The notes under the pieces are model-generated. The model did no database searches. It was not told the DNA's origin and was given only the letters and a program-made list of their open reading frames with translations. The position numbers were made by a program, and so were the translations under genes. This document shows positions 53,458 to 62,261 of a stretch of DNA of 64,000 nt, piece after piece. The DNA comes from JALYOC01 sp036675345 (GTDB lineage: Bacteria; Myxococcota; Myxococcia; Myxococcales; Myxococcaceae), in the NCBI GenBank assembly GCA_036675345.1, contig JAKFFE010000015.1:28567-92566 (forward strand). The letters are read 5' to 3'. The stretch's first letter is position 1. Each line of letters starts with the position of its first letter.

Positions 53458-53479
53458 AGTCGGACCACGCGGTCCAACT
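53458..53479. repeat. TTGGACC-type palindrome, site 3
   Basis: AGTCGGACC and GGTCCAACT around ACGC; one arm has a C for T change. It lies 46 bp after the MFS gene stop (that gene runs leftward). Confidence 0.55.
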
Positions 53480-53524
53480 GCCATCGTCAGACACGCCTTG
53501 CACTCGTGGCCCGAAGCCCGAAGC

Positions 53525-54766
53525 CTACGCCGCGCTGCGGATCTCCGGCTCCAATCCCGAGACCGTGGCCGAGGCCCGCTCCGCCTTGGGCAGCGCCACG
53601 TGGAAGGCGGCGCTGGCGGCCAGCACCACCCCTCCCGCGGAGAGAAGGGTCACCGCCACCCCGTAGTGACTGGCGATCCACCCCGCGAGCAGGGCGCCGA
53701 AGGGCGTGGCGCCGATGAAGATCATCGAGAACAGCCCGATCACCCGCCCGCGCATCGCGTCCGGGGTCAGATGCTGAAGCAGGGTCAGGGTCCCGGCGCC
53801 CTGGAGCAGAAAGCCGAAGCCCACCACCACCAGGGCCAGCCCGCTGGCGTAGGGATTCCGGGAGACGGACAGCGCCACCAGACCCACCGCCAGCGCCGAC
53901 GCCCCGACCGCGATTCGCCTACCCAACCCCTCCAGCGAGGTCCGGCGCAGCAGCACCACCGCGGAGATCAACGCCCCCGCGCCGAAGCAGGCGCCCAGCT
54001 GGCCCAGCAGGGCCGGCCCGCCGTGCAGCACCTCCCCCACCACCAGCGGCAACAGCGACTGGAAGGGGAAGGCCACGAAGCTGACCACCACCAGCATCCC
54101 CAGCAGGGTGCGGATCATCGGCTGGCTCCAGGCGAAGCGGACCCCGTCCAGCAGCGAGGTGGCCTTGGCCACCGGCGGACGTTCGGAGAGCTCCATCCGG
54201 GTCAGCGCGTAGAGCACCGCGCCGAAGCTGACCGCGTTGAGGGCGAAGCACCACGCCTCTCCCACCCAGGCCACCAGCAGTCCGCCGATCGCCGGGCCGA
54301 TCATCCGGGTCCCGTTGACGATGGTGGAGTTCAAGGCGGTGGCGTTGCCCACGTCCGCCCCGGCCAGGTCCGCCAGCAGCGAGTGCCGGGCGGGGACCTC
54401 GATCGCGTGGGAGATGCCCAGCGCCAGGGCCAGGCCCAGCAGATGCCAGGGCTCCACCCGGCCGGAGAAGGTGAGCCCGGCCAGGATCACCGCCTGCACC
54501 AGCGCCAGCGCCTGGGCCCCGAACATCAGCTTCCGCCGCGAGACCCGGTCCGCCAGCGAACCGGCCCAGGCCCCGAGCACGAAGGTGGGGACCTGGGTCA
54601 AGAACGCCACCAGCCCCAGCATCTGGGCGGAGTTGGTCAGCCGGTACACCAGCCAGCCCATGGCCACGTTCTGCATCCAGGTCCCGAGCAGCGAGACCGA
54701 CTGGCCCATCGCGAAGAGACGAACGTTTCTATGTCGCAGTGAGCGGAGCGCGTGCGGCCAGCGCAT
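53525..54766 (-). CDS. MFS transporter (EntS-like)
   Basis: 413 residues with about 12 hydrophobic helices. Marks are LLGTWMQNVAMGWLVYRLT, GAWAGSLADRVSRRKLMFGA (the MFS loop 2-3 motif), ISHAIEVPARHSLLADL and GPAIGGLLVAWVGEAWCFAL. It is of the EntS/MFS_3 type, which exports siderophores or small molecules; the substrate is not known. Start at ATG 54766. It is divergent from the tryptophan dioxygenase gene. Confidence 0.88.
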   Translation of the reverse strand: MRWPHALRSLRHRNVRLFAMGQSVSLLGTWMQNVAMGWLVYRLTNSAQMLGLVAFLTQVPTFVLGAWAGSLADRVSRRKLMFGAQALALVQAVILAGLTFSGRVEPWHLLGLALALGISHAIEVPARHSLLADLAGADVGNATALNSTIVNGTRMIGPAIGGLLVAWVGEAWCFALNAVSFGAVLYALTRMELSERPPVAKATSLLDGVRFAWSQPMIRTLLGMLVVVSFVAFPFQSLLPLVVGEVLHGGPALLGQLGACFGAGALISAVVLLRRTSLEGLGRRIAVGASALAVGLVALSVSRNPYASGLALVVVGFGFLLQGAGTLTLLQHLTPDAMRGRVIGLFSMIFIGATPFGALLAGWIASHYGVAVTLLSAGGVVLAASAAFHVALPKAERASATVSGLEPEIRSAA

Positions 54767-54890
54767 GGTCGTCCATATGTCACGTCATGGACGGGTAGAC
54801 GCAACCAGACGTTGGCCGCTCGCCTCCTTGTCCCCCCGGGTGGGTGCAAGGTTCGTTGATAGGGGCTAACGAGAGGCGTAAGGGACCCGT

Positions 54891-55745
54891 ATGAACAAGC
54901 GCGAGCTGGAGAGCGGCATCCACACCGACCTCGCCGGCAAGACCACCTACAGCGACTACCTCCGGCTGGACCGGCTGCTCTCGGCCCAGGAGCCCAGGAG
55001 CGTCCCTCCCCACCACGACGAGACGCTGTTCATCATCCAGCACCAGACCTCCGAGCTGTGGATGAAGCTGCTCCTCCACGAGCTCTCCGCGGCCATCGAG
55101 CATGTGCGCCACGACCGGCTGGAGCCCTGCTTCAAGATCCTGGCCCGGGTGGGACACATCCAGCGGATGCTGTTCGAGCAGTGGAGCGTGCTGGAGACGC
55201 TGACCCCCAACGAGTACCTGGAGTTCCGCTCCTACCTGGGCCCCGCCTCCGGCTTCCAGTCGGTGCAGTACCGGGCGATCGAGTTCATGTTGGGCAACAA
55301 GGACCCCAACGCCCTGGCCCCGCACCAGCACACCCCGGTGGTCCATCAGCAGCTCTCGCAGCTGCTGGCCACCCCCTCGCTGTACGACGAGTTCCTCCGC
55401 TTCCTCGCCCGCCAGGGCCACCCGGTCCCCCCGGAGCGGATCGAGCGGGACTGGACCCAGCCCTACGAGAAGCACGATGGGGTGGTCCGGGTGTTCAAGG
55501 GGATCTACGAGGACGTGCACCGCTTCTGGAACGAGTACGAGATGGCGGAGAAGCTGGTGGACGTGGAGGAGCGGTTCCAGCTCTGGCGCTTCCGCCACAT
55601 GATGACCGTGAAGCGGATCATCGGCTTCAAGCAGGGCACCGGCGGCAGCAGCGGGGTGGGCTTTCTGCGCAAGGCGCTGGACCTGCAGTTCTTCCCCGAG
55701 CTGTGGGCGGTGCGCACCGAACTCGAACAGAAGCCGGCCCTCTAG
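54891..55745 (+). CDS. kynA: Tryptophan 2,3-dioxygenase
   Basis: 284 residues. A haem enzyme opening the indole ring of Trp to N-formylkynurenine. The core matches bacterial TDO: TYSDYLRLDRLLSAQ, HHDETLFIIQHQTSELWMKL with the distal His, FRSYLGPASGFQSVQYR, and the proximal-His segment FRHMMTVKRIIGFKQGTGGS with GGSSGV. Length is usual. No kynureninase or formamidase gene lies here. The next gene starts 4 bp after its stop, so the two are probably co-transcribed. Confidence 0.95.
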   Translation: MNKRELESGIHTDLAGKTTYSDYLRLDRLLSAQEPRSVPPHHDETLFIIQHQTSELWMKLLLHELSAAIEHVRHDRLEPCFKILARVGHIQRMLFEQWSVLETLTPNEYLEFRSYLGPASGFQSVQYRAIEFMLGNKDPNALAPHQHTPVVHQQLSQLLATPSLYDEFLRFLARQGHPVPPERIERDWTQPYEKHDGVVRVFKGIYEDVHRFWNEYEMAEKLVDVEERFQLWRFRHMMTVKRIIGFKQGTGGSSGVGFLRKALDLQFFPELWAVRTELEQKPAL

Positions 55746-55749
55746 ACCG

Positions 55750-56898
55750 ATGCGAATCCACGAACCCACCGACGTCGCCCCGCCGCGCTCCGACTTCGTC
55801 CTCCGCAAGGGCAGCATCCTCTGCTACCGGATGTTCGACGTGGCGGACGAGATCGATCTCGAGCACGCCCGACGGTTGATCAGCGCCCAGACCAAGCGGT
55901 TGAAGCTGGGCCGGGAGGGTTCGCAGTACCTGGAGCTGCCCGAGCCGCCGCTGACCCTGGAGCTGGGGACCCGGGCCCTGGCCCTGCGCGACGGCAGCAG
56001 CCTGGAGATCCAGGCCTCGCTGCGGCTGTTCAACTTCGGCGCCGCCTCGATCGTGCTGCGGGCGCCGATCATCCCCGGCACTCCGATGGCGGCGCTGACC
56101 CCGCGCGCGGACGAGCTCTACGACAGCCAGCAGGTGGACGCGCTGTGCCTGGAGCTGTGCCAGGGGGTGCTGAAGACGGTGGGCCCGGCGCTGCAGGACG
56201 CGCACCTGTGGGAGCAGTTCGAGAGCTACACCATCGTGTTCGTGGAGGCGATCGACGGCGCGCCCACCGCCGAGCAGCTGCTCAAGGAGGCTCCGCTGGC
56301 CAAGCTGCTCTTGGGCGAGGTGCAGGCCCCCCGGCTCTCGGAGCGGGAGCGCAAGGAGGTCACCCAGCACGCGTTTAGCTACACCGAGAACGACCTGGCG
56401 GTGGTGGATTGGAACGCGGCCTTCGTCTACGAGCCGTCCGGCAGCGGGGACGTGGCGGACATCCTGGAGATCGTCAACGCCCAGCTGCTGGAGCTGCGCT
56501 GGTTCGACGCCCAGCTCGATCAGGAGCTGAAGGTCACCTACGACGAGATCGGTCAGCGCCGCCGCAAGTGGTGGCGCTTCCTCCGCAGCCCCTACCGGCA
56601 GCTGGCCCGCCGGGTGATGGCCACGGTGGTGGAGATGACCGAGTTCGTGGAGCGGGTGGAGAACTCGCTGAAGATCGTCGGCGACTTCTACCTGGCCAAG
56701 ATCTACGAGGCCTCGCTCAAGCGGCTGCGGATCAACGCCTGGCAGGCCTCGGTCCAGCGCAAGCAGCAGCTGCTCTCGCACGTCTACGAGCTGCTCAAGG
56801 GCGAGGTGGACACCGACCGGGCCCTGACCCTGGAGGCGATGATCGTGGTGCTGATCGTGGTCGAGCTGGCGATCGCCGCGATCCAGGCGATCTTCTAG
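55750..56898 (+). CDS. RMD1/DUF155-family membrane protein
   Basis: 382 residues. N-terminal region has FVLRKGSILCYRMFDVADEI. The middle (FVEAIDGAPTAEQLLKEAPL, FSYTENDLAVVDWNAAFVYE) and the helical segment ENSLKIVGDFYLAKIYEASL match the DUF155/RMD1 pattern. A C-terminal hydrophobic helix (MIVVLIVVELAIAAIQAIF) anchors it. Yeast RMD1 is linked to sporulation; bacterial members have no settled role. It follows kynA closely. Its stop overlaps the convergent gene by 4 bp. Confidence 0.78.
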   Translation: MRIHEPTDVAPPRSDFVLRKGSILCYRMFDVADEIDLEHARRLISAQTKRLKLGREGSQYLELPEPPLTLELGTRALALRDGSSLEIQASLRLFNFGAASIVLRAPIIPGTPMAALTPRADELYDSQQVDALCLELCQGVLKTVGPALQDAHLWEQFESYTIVFVEAIDGAPTAEQLLKEAPLAKLLLGEVQAPRLSERERKEVTQHAFSYTENDLAVVDWNAAFVYEPSGSGDVADILEIVNAQLLELRWFDAQLDQELKVTYDEIGQRRRKWWRFLRSPYRQLARRVMATVVEMTEFVERVENSLKIVGDFYLAKIYEASLKRLRINAWQASVQRKQQLLSHVYELLKGEVDTDRALTLEAMIVVLIVVELAIAAIQAIF

Positions 56899-57557
56899 GC
56901 GCCCTCGGTCTCCCGGCTGGGGACGTGCACCGGCTTGGACTCTGGAGAGCCCTTCTCCCGCAGGAAGATCGACAGCAGCACCAGCGCCCCCACCGAGAGG
57001 AACTCGCTCTGCCAGTTCTGGAAGGCCTGGAACCAGAAGGTGGGGGTGCCCAGAAAGCCCAGCACCGGGATCGCCTGCGAGCCGTGCCGCAGCTGCTCCT
57101 CGTTGTACATCCGGGTCCCGTGCACCGCGTGCATCACGAAGCTGAACAGGAACAGCGCGAACAGGGTCAGGGACAGCGAGTGCGAGTACAGCGCCAGCAC
57201 CCACCCGCCGCGGCGTACCGGCCAGGGCGAGTCCGGGCGCACATGGGTCCGCGGATCCTGATCCACCTCGTCGGTGCCGTCCCTCTTCTTGGAGTCCGCC
57301 GCGCCCTTCTGCTTCAGCTTCCCGGCCAGCACGACGAACATCGCCATCTGCAGGAACTCGCTCTCCCAGTTCTCGAAGGTGGACTCCAGGAACTCGCCGG
57401 AGTGCAGGTAGGCCCCATACCCCTCCGAAGTCAGGCCGTGCTGGGTGCGCTCCTGGTTGTTCTGCTTCCACCCGGTGAGGCTGTGTCCCACCCAGAAGAG
57501 CAGGAACAGACCCAGCATCGTCAGGGAGAGGCCGTTGTCCTTGAGCAGGCGACGCAT
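56895..57557 (-). CDS. DUF6766-like membrane protein
   Basis: About 220 residues. Four hydrophobic helices: LTMLGLFLLFWVGHSLTGW, LQMAMFVVLAGKL, LTLFALFLFSFVMHAVHG and FLSVGALVLLSIFLREKGS. The paired motif HSGEFLESTFENWESEFLQM and FQAFQNWQSEFLSVG marks an internal duplication. It fits the uncharacterised DUF6766 group. ATG 57557 chosen. It overlaps the RMD1 gene stop-to-stop by 4 bp. Confidence 0.68.
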   Translation of the reverse strand: MRRLLKDNGLSLTMLGLFLLFWVGHSLTGWKQNNQERTQHGLTSEGYGAYLHSGEFLESTFENWESEFLQMAMFVVLAGKLKQKGAADSKKRDGTDEVDQDPRTHVRPDSPWPVRRGGWVLALYSHSLSLTLFALFLFSFVMHAVHGTRMYNEEQLRHGSQAIPVLGFLGTPTFWFQAFQNWQSEFLSVGALVLLSIFLREKGSPESKPVHVPSRETEGA

Positions 57558-57679
57558 CCCTTCAAGATGGTCCCCCTCGCCAGCCACAGCCTCTCCCACC
57601 CGGGCGTTCGCATGAAGAGCAGCCAGGCATTTCAGACCGGGGTTGCCGGCCGCGCTCCACGCGCCATGATGGCCGCCGC

Positions 57680-58519
57680 GTGACCCCGTTCCTCTTCACC
57701 CTCGCGGCCTTCGCCGCTTCCGCCGGCGCCGGACTGGTAGGCTCGCTGGTGGGGCTGGGGGGCGGGGTGATCATCGTCCCCATCCTCACCCTGATGCTGG
57801 GGGTGGACATCCGCTACGCGATCGGCGCCTCGGTGGTGGCGGTGATCGCCACCTCCAGCGGCACCGCGGCCGCCTACGTCCGGGATCGGCTGACCAACAT
57901 CCGGGTGGCGCTGTTCCTGGAGCTGGCCACCGTGACCGGGGCCTTGAGCGGCGCGGCGCTGACCGGCTTCATCCAGGGCAAGTGGCTGTTCGTGATCTTC
58001 TCGGCGGTGATGGCCTACTCGGCGCTGAACATGCTGCGTCCGCGGGCGGCCCTGAACTCCGCGCCCCCCCAGCTCAGTCCGCTCACCCGCCGGCTGGCCC
58101 TGGCCGGCGAGTACTACGACGAGAGCACCCAATCGCTGGTGCGCTACCAGGTCCACCGGCCCTACTTCGGCTTCGGCTTGATGTACTTCGCCGGAGCGAT
58201 CAGCGGCCTGCTGGGCATTGGCTCCGGCGCGCTGAAGGTCCCGGCGATGGACCTGGCGATGCGGCTGCCGATCAAGGTCTCCACCGCCACCAGCAACTTC
58301 ATGATCGGGGTCACCGCCGCCGCCAGCGCCGGGGTGTACCTGGCCCGGGGAGACATCGAACCGCTGATCGTGGCCCCGGTCTGTCTGGGGGCGGTGGCGG
58401 GCGCCATCCTCGGCTCGCGGCTCTTCCCCAAGCTGAGCAACCGCTTCATCCGCTCGCTGTTCGTGGTGGCGCTGCTGTTCATCTCCGTCCAGATGGGGAT
58501 CCGGGGACTCTCCGAATGA
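57680..58519 (+). CDS. Sulfite exporter TauE/SafE-family permease
   Basis: 279 residues, GTG start. About eight helices, with two copies of the family repeat: GLVGSLVGLGGGVIIVPIL and AGAISGLLGIGSGALKVPAM, typical of TauE/SafE. It probably exports sulfite or an organosulfonate; the substrate cannot be read from sequence. The DUF1634 gene overlaps its stop, a recurrent pairing. Confidence 0.9.
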   Translation: MTPFLFTLAAFAASAGAGLVGSLVGLGGGVIIVPILTLMLGVDIRYAIGASVVAVIATSSGTAAAYVRDRLTNIRVALFLELATVTGALSGAALTGFIQGKWLFVIFSAVMAYSALNMLRPRAALNSAPPQLSPLTRRLALAGEYYDESTQSLVRYQVHRPYFGFGLMYFAGAISGLLGIGSGALKVPAMDLAMRLPIKVSTATSNFMIGVTAAASAGVYLARGDIEPLIVAPVCLGAVAGAILGSRLFPKLSNRFIRSLFVVALLFISVQMGIRGLSE

Positions 58520-58953
58520 ACACCCCGCCGCCGGAGGAGCCGCAGGTGGCAGTCGCCGTCGCCCAACCGGTGGTGCAGGGGCTGGCGATCGAGGACCTGC
58601 TCAGCGCCATCCTCCGCTTCGGGGTCTACGCCTGCGTGGGCCTGGTGGGGCTGGGGACCACCCTCTCCTTCCTCAATCACCCCGAGTACCTCTCCTCGGG
58701 CGAGGAGCTGTCCCGGGTGCTCACCGCGCCCGCGCCGCGCACCTTCCTGGAGATCCTGGAGTCCGCCCGCATCGCCCAGGGGCGCGGCTTCGTGATGCTG
58801 GGGATCCTGGTGATGATCGCCACCCCGGTGTTCCGGGTGGCGATGTCGATGATCGCCTTTCGTCAGCAGAAGGACCGGGTCTACACCTGGATCTCCGCGG
58901 TGGTGCTGGCGCTGCTGTTGCTCTCGGTGGTGCTGGGCCAGTCCCACGGGTAG
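58516..58953 (+). CDS. DUF1634-family membrane protein
   Basis: 145 residues with three to four helices: ILRFGVYACVGLVGLGTTLS, GRGFVMLGILVMIATPVFRV and WISAVVLALLLLSVVLG. The RFGV...G and LGILVMIATPVFRVA motifs fit DUF1634. Its ATG overlaps the TauE stop (ATGA). DUF1634 proteins are recurrent neighbours of TauE/SafE permeases and may be an accessory subunit. Confidence 0.85.
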   Translation: MNTPPPEEPQVAVAVAQPVVQGLAIEDLLSAILRFGVYACVGLVGLGTTLSFLNHPEYLSSGEELSRVLTAPAPRTFLEILESARIAQGRGFVMLGILVMIATPVFRVAMSMIAFRQQKDRVYTWISAVVLALLLLSVVLGQSHG

Positions 58954-59033
58954 GCCGGGGGCGGGCCTGGTCGCCCTCCGCTCATGCCTCCTTCCGGTGC
59001 CAGGTCCGGGCTTGCGCACCCAGGTTGAACCGC

Positions 59034-59312
59034 ATGACCCCGCTCACGCCGGGACTCTCCTGGCTGATCCAACTGCTGTCGTCGCAGCGACTGAGCCTCG
59101 ATGAGCTGGTGAGGCTGGCGCGGCTGCTTCCCCGGGATCCGAAGTGGGCGCGAAGGGTGGCGCCGTTCCTCCCGCCCGGGCTGCTGCGGGGGGCGCTGAC
59201 CGCCTACGGGAACCCCGGGAAGATGGCGGCCGTGTTGGCCCTGGCGGGGGGCGTGACCCTGCTGGATTCGCTGAGCACGCGCCGGGGCCCGCACTCCCAT
59301 TCTGGAAAATAG
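59034..59312 (+). CDS. Small hypothetical protein
   Basis: About 92 residues. MTPLTPGLSWLIQLLSSQRL, then RLLPRDPKWARRVAPFLPPG and a mild hydrophobic region (KMAAVLALAGGVTLLDSLS). No family recognised. ATG 59034 used; TTG 59025 is an alternative. Composition is plausible for a real small gene but support is limited. Confidence 0.4.
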   Translation: MTPLTPGLSWLIQLLSSQRLSLDELVRLARLLPRDPKWARRVAPFLPPGLLRGALTAYGNPGKMAAVLALAGGVTLLDSLSTRRGPHSHSGK

Positions 59313-59501
59313 GTTTACCAATTCCGCCCGCCGGATCGCCGGAAGGCGAGTTCCATATCCGCCGATATGTAAAAAACATCCAGCGGCGCCGGCCACTTAG
59401 CGGCCTCCTTCACTCCCGGTCGCATTTCTCACGAAACAAGCGGCGCCGTTCTCAGACAATGTGTGCAAACGCCGCACACACACCTGATCCCGGAGTCACC
59501 C

Positions 59502-61250
59502 ATGACCGTTCGAATCGACCCGCGCACCCCCCCGGCCGTTCCCACCCTCCCGGCGGCTCCGGCCCCGGTGCAGACCCCGCCCACCCGGACCTGCGGGACC
59601 GTTCCCTCCAGCTTCCAGCCCGGTGGCGCTCCCAGCAACGTGCTGACCGGCACGTCGGCCTCCGGCGGGGCCCAGCCCACGATCTCGCCCACCGCGGCGG
59701 TGTCCCTGGACCTGACCACCCCCGAGGCCCAGACGGTGATCCAGCGGACCATCTCCCAGCTCAACGCCCGGCGCGGCGCGGGGACCAACGAGTTCTCCGC
59801 CAGGGACGTCACCGTGGACGCCTACGGGATGACCCATCTGCGGCTGGACCGCACCCACGAGGGCACCAAGGTGTTCGGCGAGCAGGTGGTGGCCACCTTG
59901 ACCAAGGAAGGCAAGCTCAGCTCGGTGTTCGGGGATGAGGGCACGATCAACGTTCGCCCGGACCGGACCGCGCTGATCTCCGCCGACCAGGCGTTGGCCG
60001 CCGCGCAGGCGGACTTCGGCTCTGCGCCGGAGGGGGAGATCACCAACCAGGCGGTGCTGGTGAAGAACGCGGACGGCGAGTACGTGCACGCCTTCCATGT
60101 GGAGCTGACCAACCTCACCGAGGGTGAGCCCCGCCGGCAGAACTACCTGGTGGACGCCAAGAGCGGCCAGGTGCTGGAGAGCTGGAACCAGATCGACACC
60201 TTCATCAAGGAGGAGGACATCGCCGCGGCCAAGGCCTCCGGCGCGATCTCCGACGAGCCGGTTCCCACCGAGCCCACCGAGCCCTCCTCCAAGGACGACA
60301 CCACCCTCTACTCCGGCCAGGTGGAGATCGGCGCCACCCCCAAGGAGGACGGGACCTTCTCCCTCACCGATCAGAACCGTGGGAAGGGCGTGATCACCAA
60401 GGACGCGCAGAACAAGTCCACCGGGTCCGGCGCCACCGAGGTCACCGACAACAACAACGTGTGGGGCGAGGTCACCGACTCCCCCCGGAACGCGGCGGCG
60501 GTGGACGCGCAGTACGGCGGCCAGATGACCTACGACTTCTACAAGCAGGTGCTGGGCCGCGACTCCATCGACGGGAAGGGTGAGGCGCTGCAGTCCAACG
60601 TCCACATCCGCCAGAACTACGTCAACGCGTTCTGGGACGGGAAGACCATGAACTACGGCGACGGGGACGGGAAGACCGCCTCGGTGCTGACCTCGCTGGA
60701 CATCGCCGGTCACGAGATCACCCACGGGCTGACCCAGCGCACCGCCGGGCTGATCTACCGCGGGGAGTCCGGCGGCCTGAACGAGGCGATGAGCGACATC
60801 TTCGGCAAGGGCGTGGAGTGGATGGCCTCCCAGCAGAACCCGGCGGTGAAGTTCACCTGGGGCGTGGGCGAGGCGGTCTGGACCCCGGGCAAGGACGGCG
60901 ATGCGCTGCGGTACATGGACGACCCCAGCAAGGATGGCCGGTCCTTTGACCACTACTCCAAGTACAAGAACCAGGACGTCCACTACTCCTCGGGCATCGC
61001 CAACAACGCCTTCGTGCTGCTGACCCAGGGCGGCACCAACAAGACCTCCGGCCAGGAGGTGAAGGACGGGATCGGGATGGAGGCGTCGCTGAAGATCTTC
61101 GGCCGCGCGCTCACCACCTACATGACCCCCAGCACCACCTTCTCCCAGGCCCGCGCGGCCACCATCCAGGCCGCCACCGACATGTTCGGCGCCGAGTCCG
61201 CGGAGGTGGCCAAGGTGAAGGAGGTCTGGACCGCGGTGGGCGTGGAGTAG
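59502..61250 (+). CDS. M4-family (thermolysin-like) metallopeptidase
   Basis: 582 residues. Residues 1-60 are Pro/Thr-rich with no classical signal peptide; the first five (MTVRI) resemble the MTIRI start of the peptidase at 49923. A pro-region of FTP/PepSY type follows to about 240. The catalytic domain has AGHEITHGLTQRTAGL (HExxH), ESGGLNEAMSDIFGKGVEW (third ligand Glu) and the Tyr/His region DVHYSSGIANNAFVLL. The domain is complete. The preceding 190 bp include an AT-richer patch (ATATGTAAAAAACAT) that may hold the promoter. Target proteins are unknown; secretion is inferred. Confidence 0.9.
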   Translation: MTVRIDPRTPPAVPTLPAAPAPVQTPPTRTCGTVPSSFQPGGAPSNVLTGTSASGGAQPTISPTAAVSLDLTTPEAQTVIQRTISQLNARRGAGTNEFSARDVTVDAYGMTHLRLDRTHEGTKVFGEQVVATLTKEGKLSSVFGDEGTINVRPDRTALISADQALAAAQADFGSAPEGEITNQAVLVKNADGEYVHAFHVELTNLTEGEPRRQNYLVDAKSGQVLESWNQIDTFIKEEDIAAAKASGAISDEPVPTEPTEPSSKDDTTLYSGQVEIGATPKEDGTFSLTDQNRGKGVITKDAQNKSTGSGATEVTDNNNVWGEVTDSPRNAAAVDAQYGGQMTYDFYKQVLGRDSIDGKGEALQSNVHIRQNYVNAFWDGKTMNYGDGDGKTASVLTSLDIAGHEITHGLTQRTAGLIYRGESGGLNEAMSDIFGKGVEWMASQQNPAVKFTWGVGEAVWTPGKDGDALRYMDDPSKDGRSFDHYSKYKNQDVHYSSGIANNAFVLLTQGGTNKTSGQEVKDGIGMEASLKIFGRALTTYMTPSTTFSQARAATIQAATDMFGAESAEVAKVKEVWTAVGVE

Positions 61251-61275
61251 TCCGCCGCTCTGGCTGAAGCACTCT

Positions 61276-61310
61276 GGGGCCGGGTCGCCAGCATCAGGCG
61301 GTCCGGCCCC
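61276..61310. terminator. Bidirectional hairpin terminator
   Basis: Arms GGGGCCGG and CCGGCCCC with an inner GCC/GGC stem, between the convergent metallopeptidase and lipoprotein genes. It is followed by GCTGCATTTCT, a weak T-run on the plus strand. Confidence 0.65.
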
Positions 61311-61319
61311 GCTGCATTT

Positions 61320-61709
61320 CTACCCGCAGCTGGTTTTCAGATCCTGGGTGCGGATCTCACCCGGCTGCAGCTTCACCGTCCCGGAGTCGGAGGACAGCTC
61401 CGCCCCGTTGTCGCACTGCAGCCCGTCCACCTTCACCTGCAGCCCCAGGTCCACGTTCTCCGGGAGGTTGTTGAGCTGGTAGGTGCAGCGGTTGCGGCTC
61501 TGGCGCACCGTGGCCTGGCCGACCTGCTGATCGTTGGCCATCGCCACCACGGTGATCCGATCACACGGCTGGGCGCTGGAGAGCTGCTCGGGCAGTTGCA
61601 CCACGCCGGCCACCCGGCCGGTGCTGGTGGCGAACGAGTTCGGAGAGCCGGGGGTGGACGCACAACCCGCCGCGACAAACACCAGTGCTGCAAACGTCAC
61701 AGGACGCAT
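61320..61709 (-). CDS. Small lipoprotein
   Basis: 129 residues with lipobox VFVAAGCAST (Cys16). The rest is beta-strand-like with four cysteines (PCDR, NRCTY, LQCDN, TSCG), likely disulfides. No family recognised. It is convergent with the metallopeptidase, divided by the hairpin terminator. Confidence 0.7.
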   Translation of the reverse strand: MRPVTFAALVFVAAGCASTPGSPNSFATSTGRVAGVVQLPEQLSSAQPCDRITVVAMANDQQVGQATVRQSRNRCTYQLNNLPENVDLGLQVKVDGLQCDNGAELSSDSGTVKLQPGEIRTQDLKTSCG

Positions 61710-61832
61710 CGGAGACCTCGCTTGGATTTGGGAAGACGCGCCAGTTACGCGACTGGGCGTCGGCGATTTCAGAGACGACTTTTGACGCTCTGAATCGAGC
61801 CCACGAACGGCAAGCGTCGGACGAAATTCCCG

Positions 61833-62054
61833 CTACCTCGACTGCTTCGGGGCCGAGGCCTGGGCGGGCCCGGCCTGGCCGGGGCAGCGGATCTCACAGC
61901 GGCGGACAACCTCCACGCACATCATCTGGTCCTCCACCCGGGCATCGCGACAGGGCACGTACTGCTTCTCGCAACGCTTCTCGCACCCCGCCGGAATCGG
62001 CTTACCGCCCGAGGCCAGCACCACCGCCGCCGCCACCGCCACCCAGAGCCCCAT
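61833..62054 (-). CDS. Small cysteine-rich secreted protein
   Basis: 73 residues. A short hydrophobic signal (GLWVAVAAAVVLASGG) is followed by CEKRCEKQYVPC, CVEVVRRCEIRC: six regularly placed cysteines in about 35 residues, a pattern of a small disulfide-bonded domain. The tail is Pro/Ala/Gln-rich. The frame extends open far upstream over the kinase gene, which is only a shadow. Function unknown. Confidence 0.55.
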   Translation of the reverse strand: MGLWVAVAAAVVLASGGKPIPAGCEKRCEKQYVPCRDARVEDQMMCVEVVRRCEIRCPGQAGPAQASAPKQSR

Positions 62055-62261
62055 CCGCCCAGGGTGTGCATCGGATGGACCGGGCGCCATCCAAGCGTCG
62101 GCCACCGGACGCACTCGGAGAGGAAGGTGGGTCGCAGGTGCCCCCGGGAGATCCAGGATGCCCCCGGCGATCAAAGCCTCAGACAAGCCGTGGACGCCGC
62201 CGCGGCGGCTAGTATCGGCCCCCAACACAGCAACGCAGGGAGCAGCAGCTTGCCCGAAGGG

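Larger units (their letters stand above)
52879..53524. other. Convergent gap with inverted repeats and an 8-bp repeat
   Basis: 646 bases between the lipoprotein and MFS genes with no gene I can support. It contains the long inverted repeat at 52885-52966, two TTGGACC-type palindromes, and the 8-bp repeat at 53158-53201. A short stem GGTGGGA/TCCCACC lies near 52983-53003. Confidence 0.55.
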
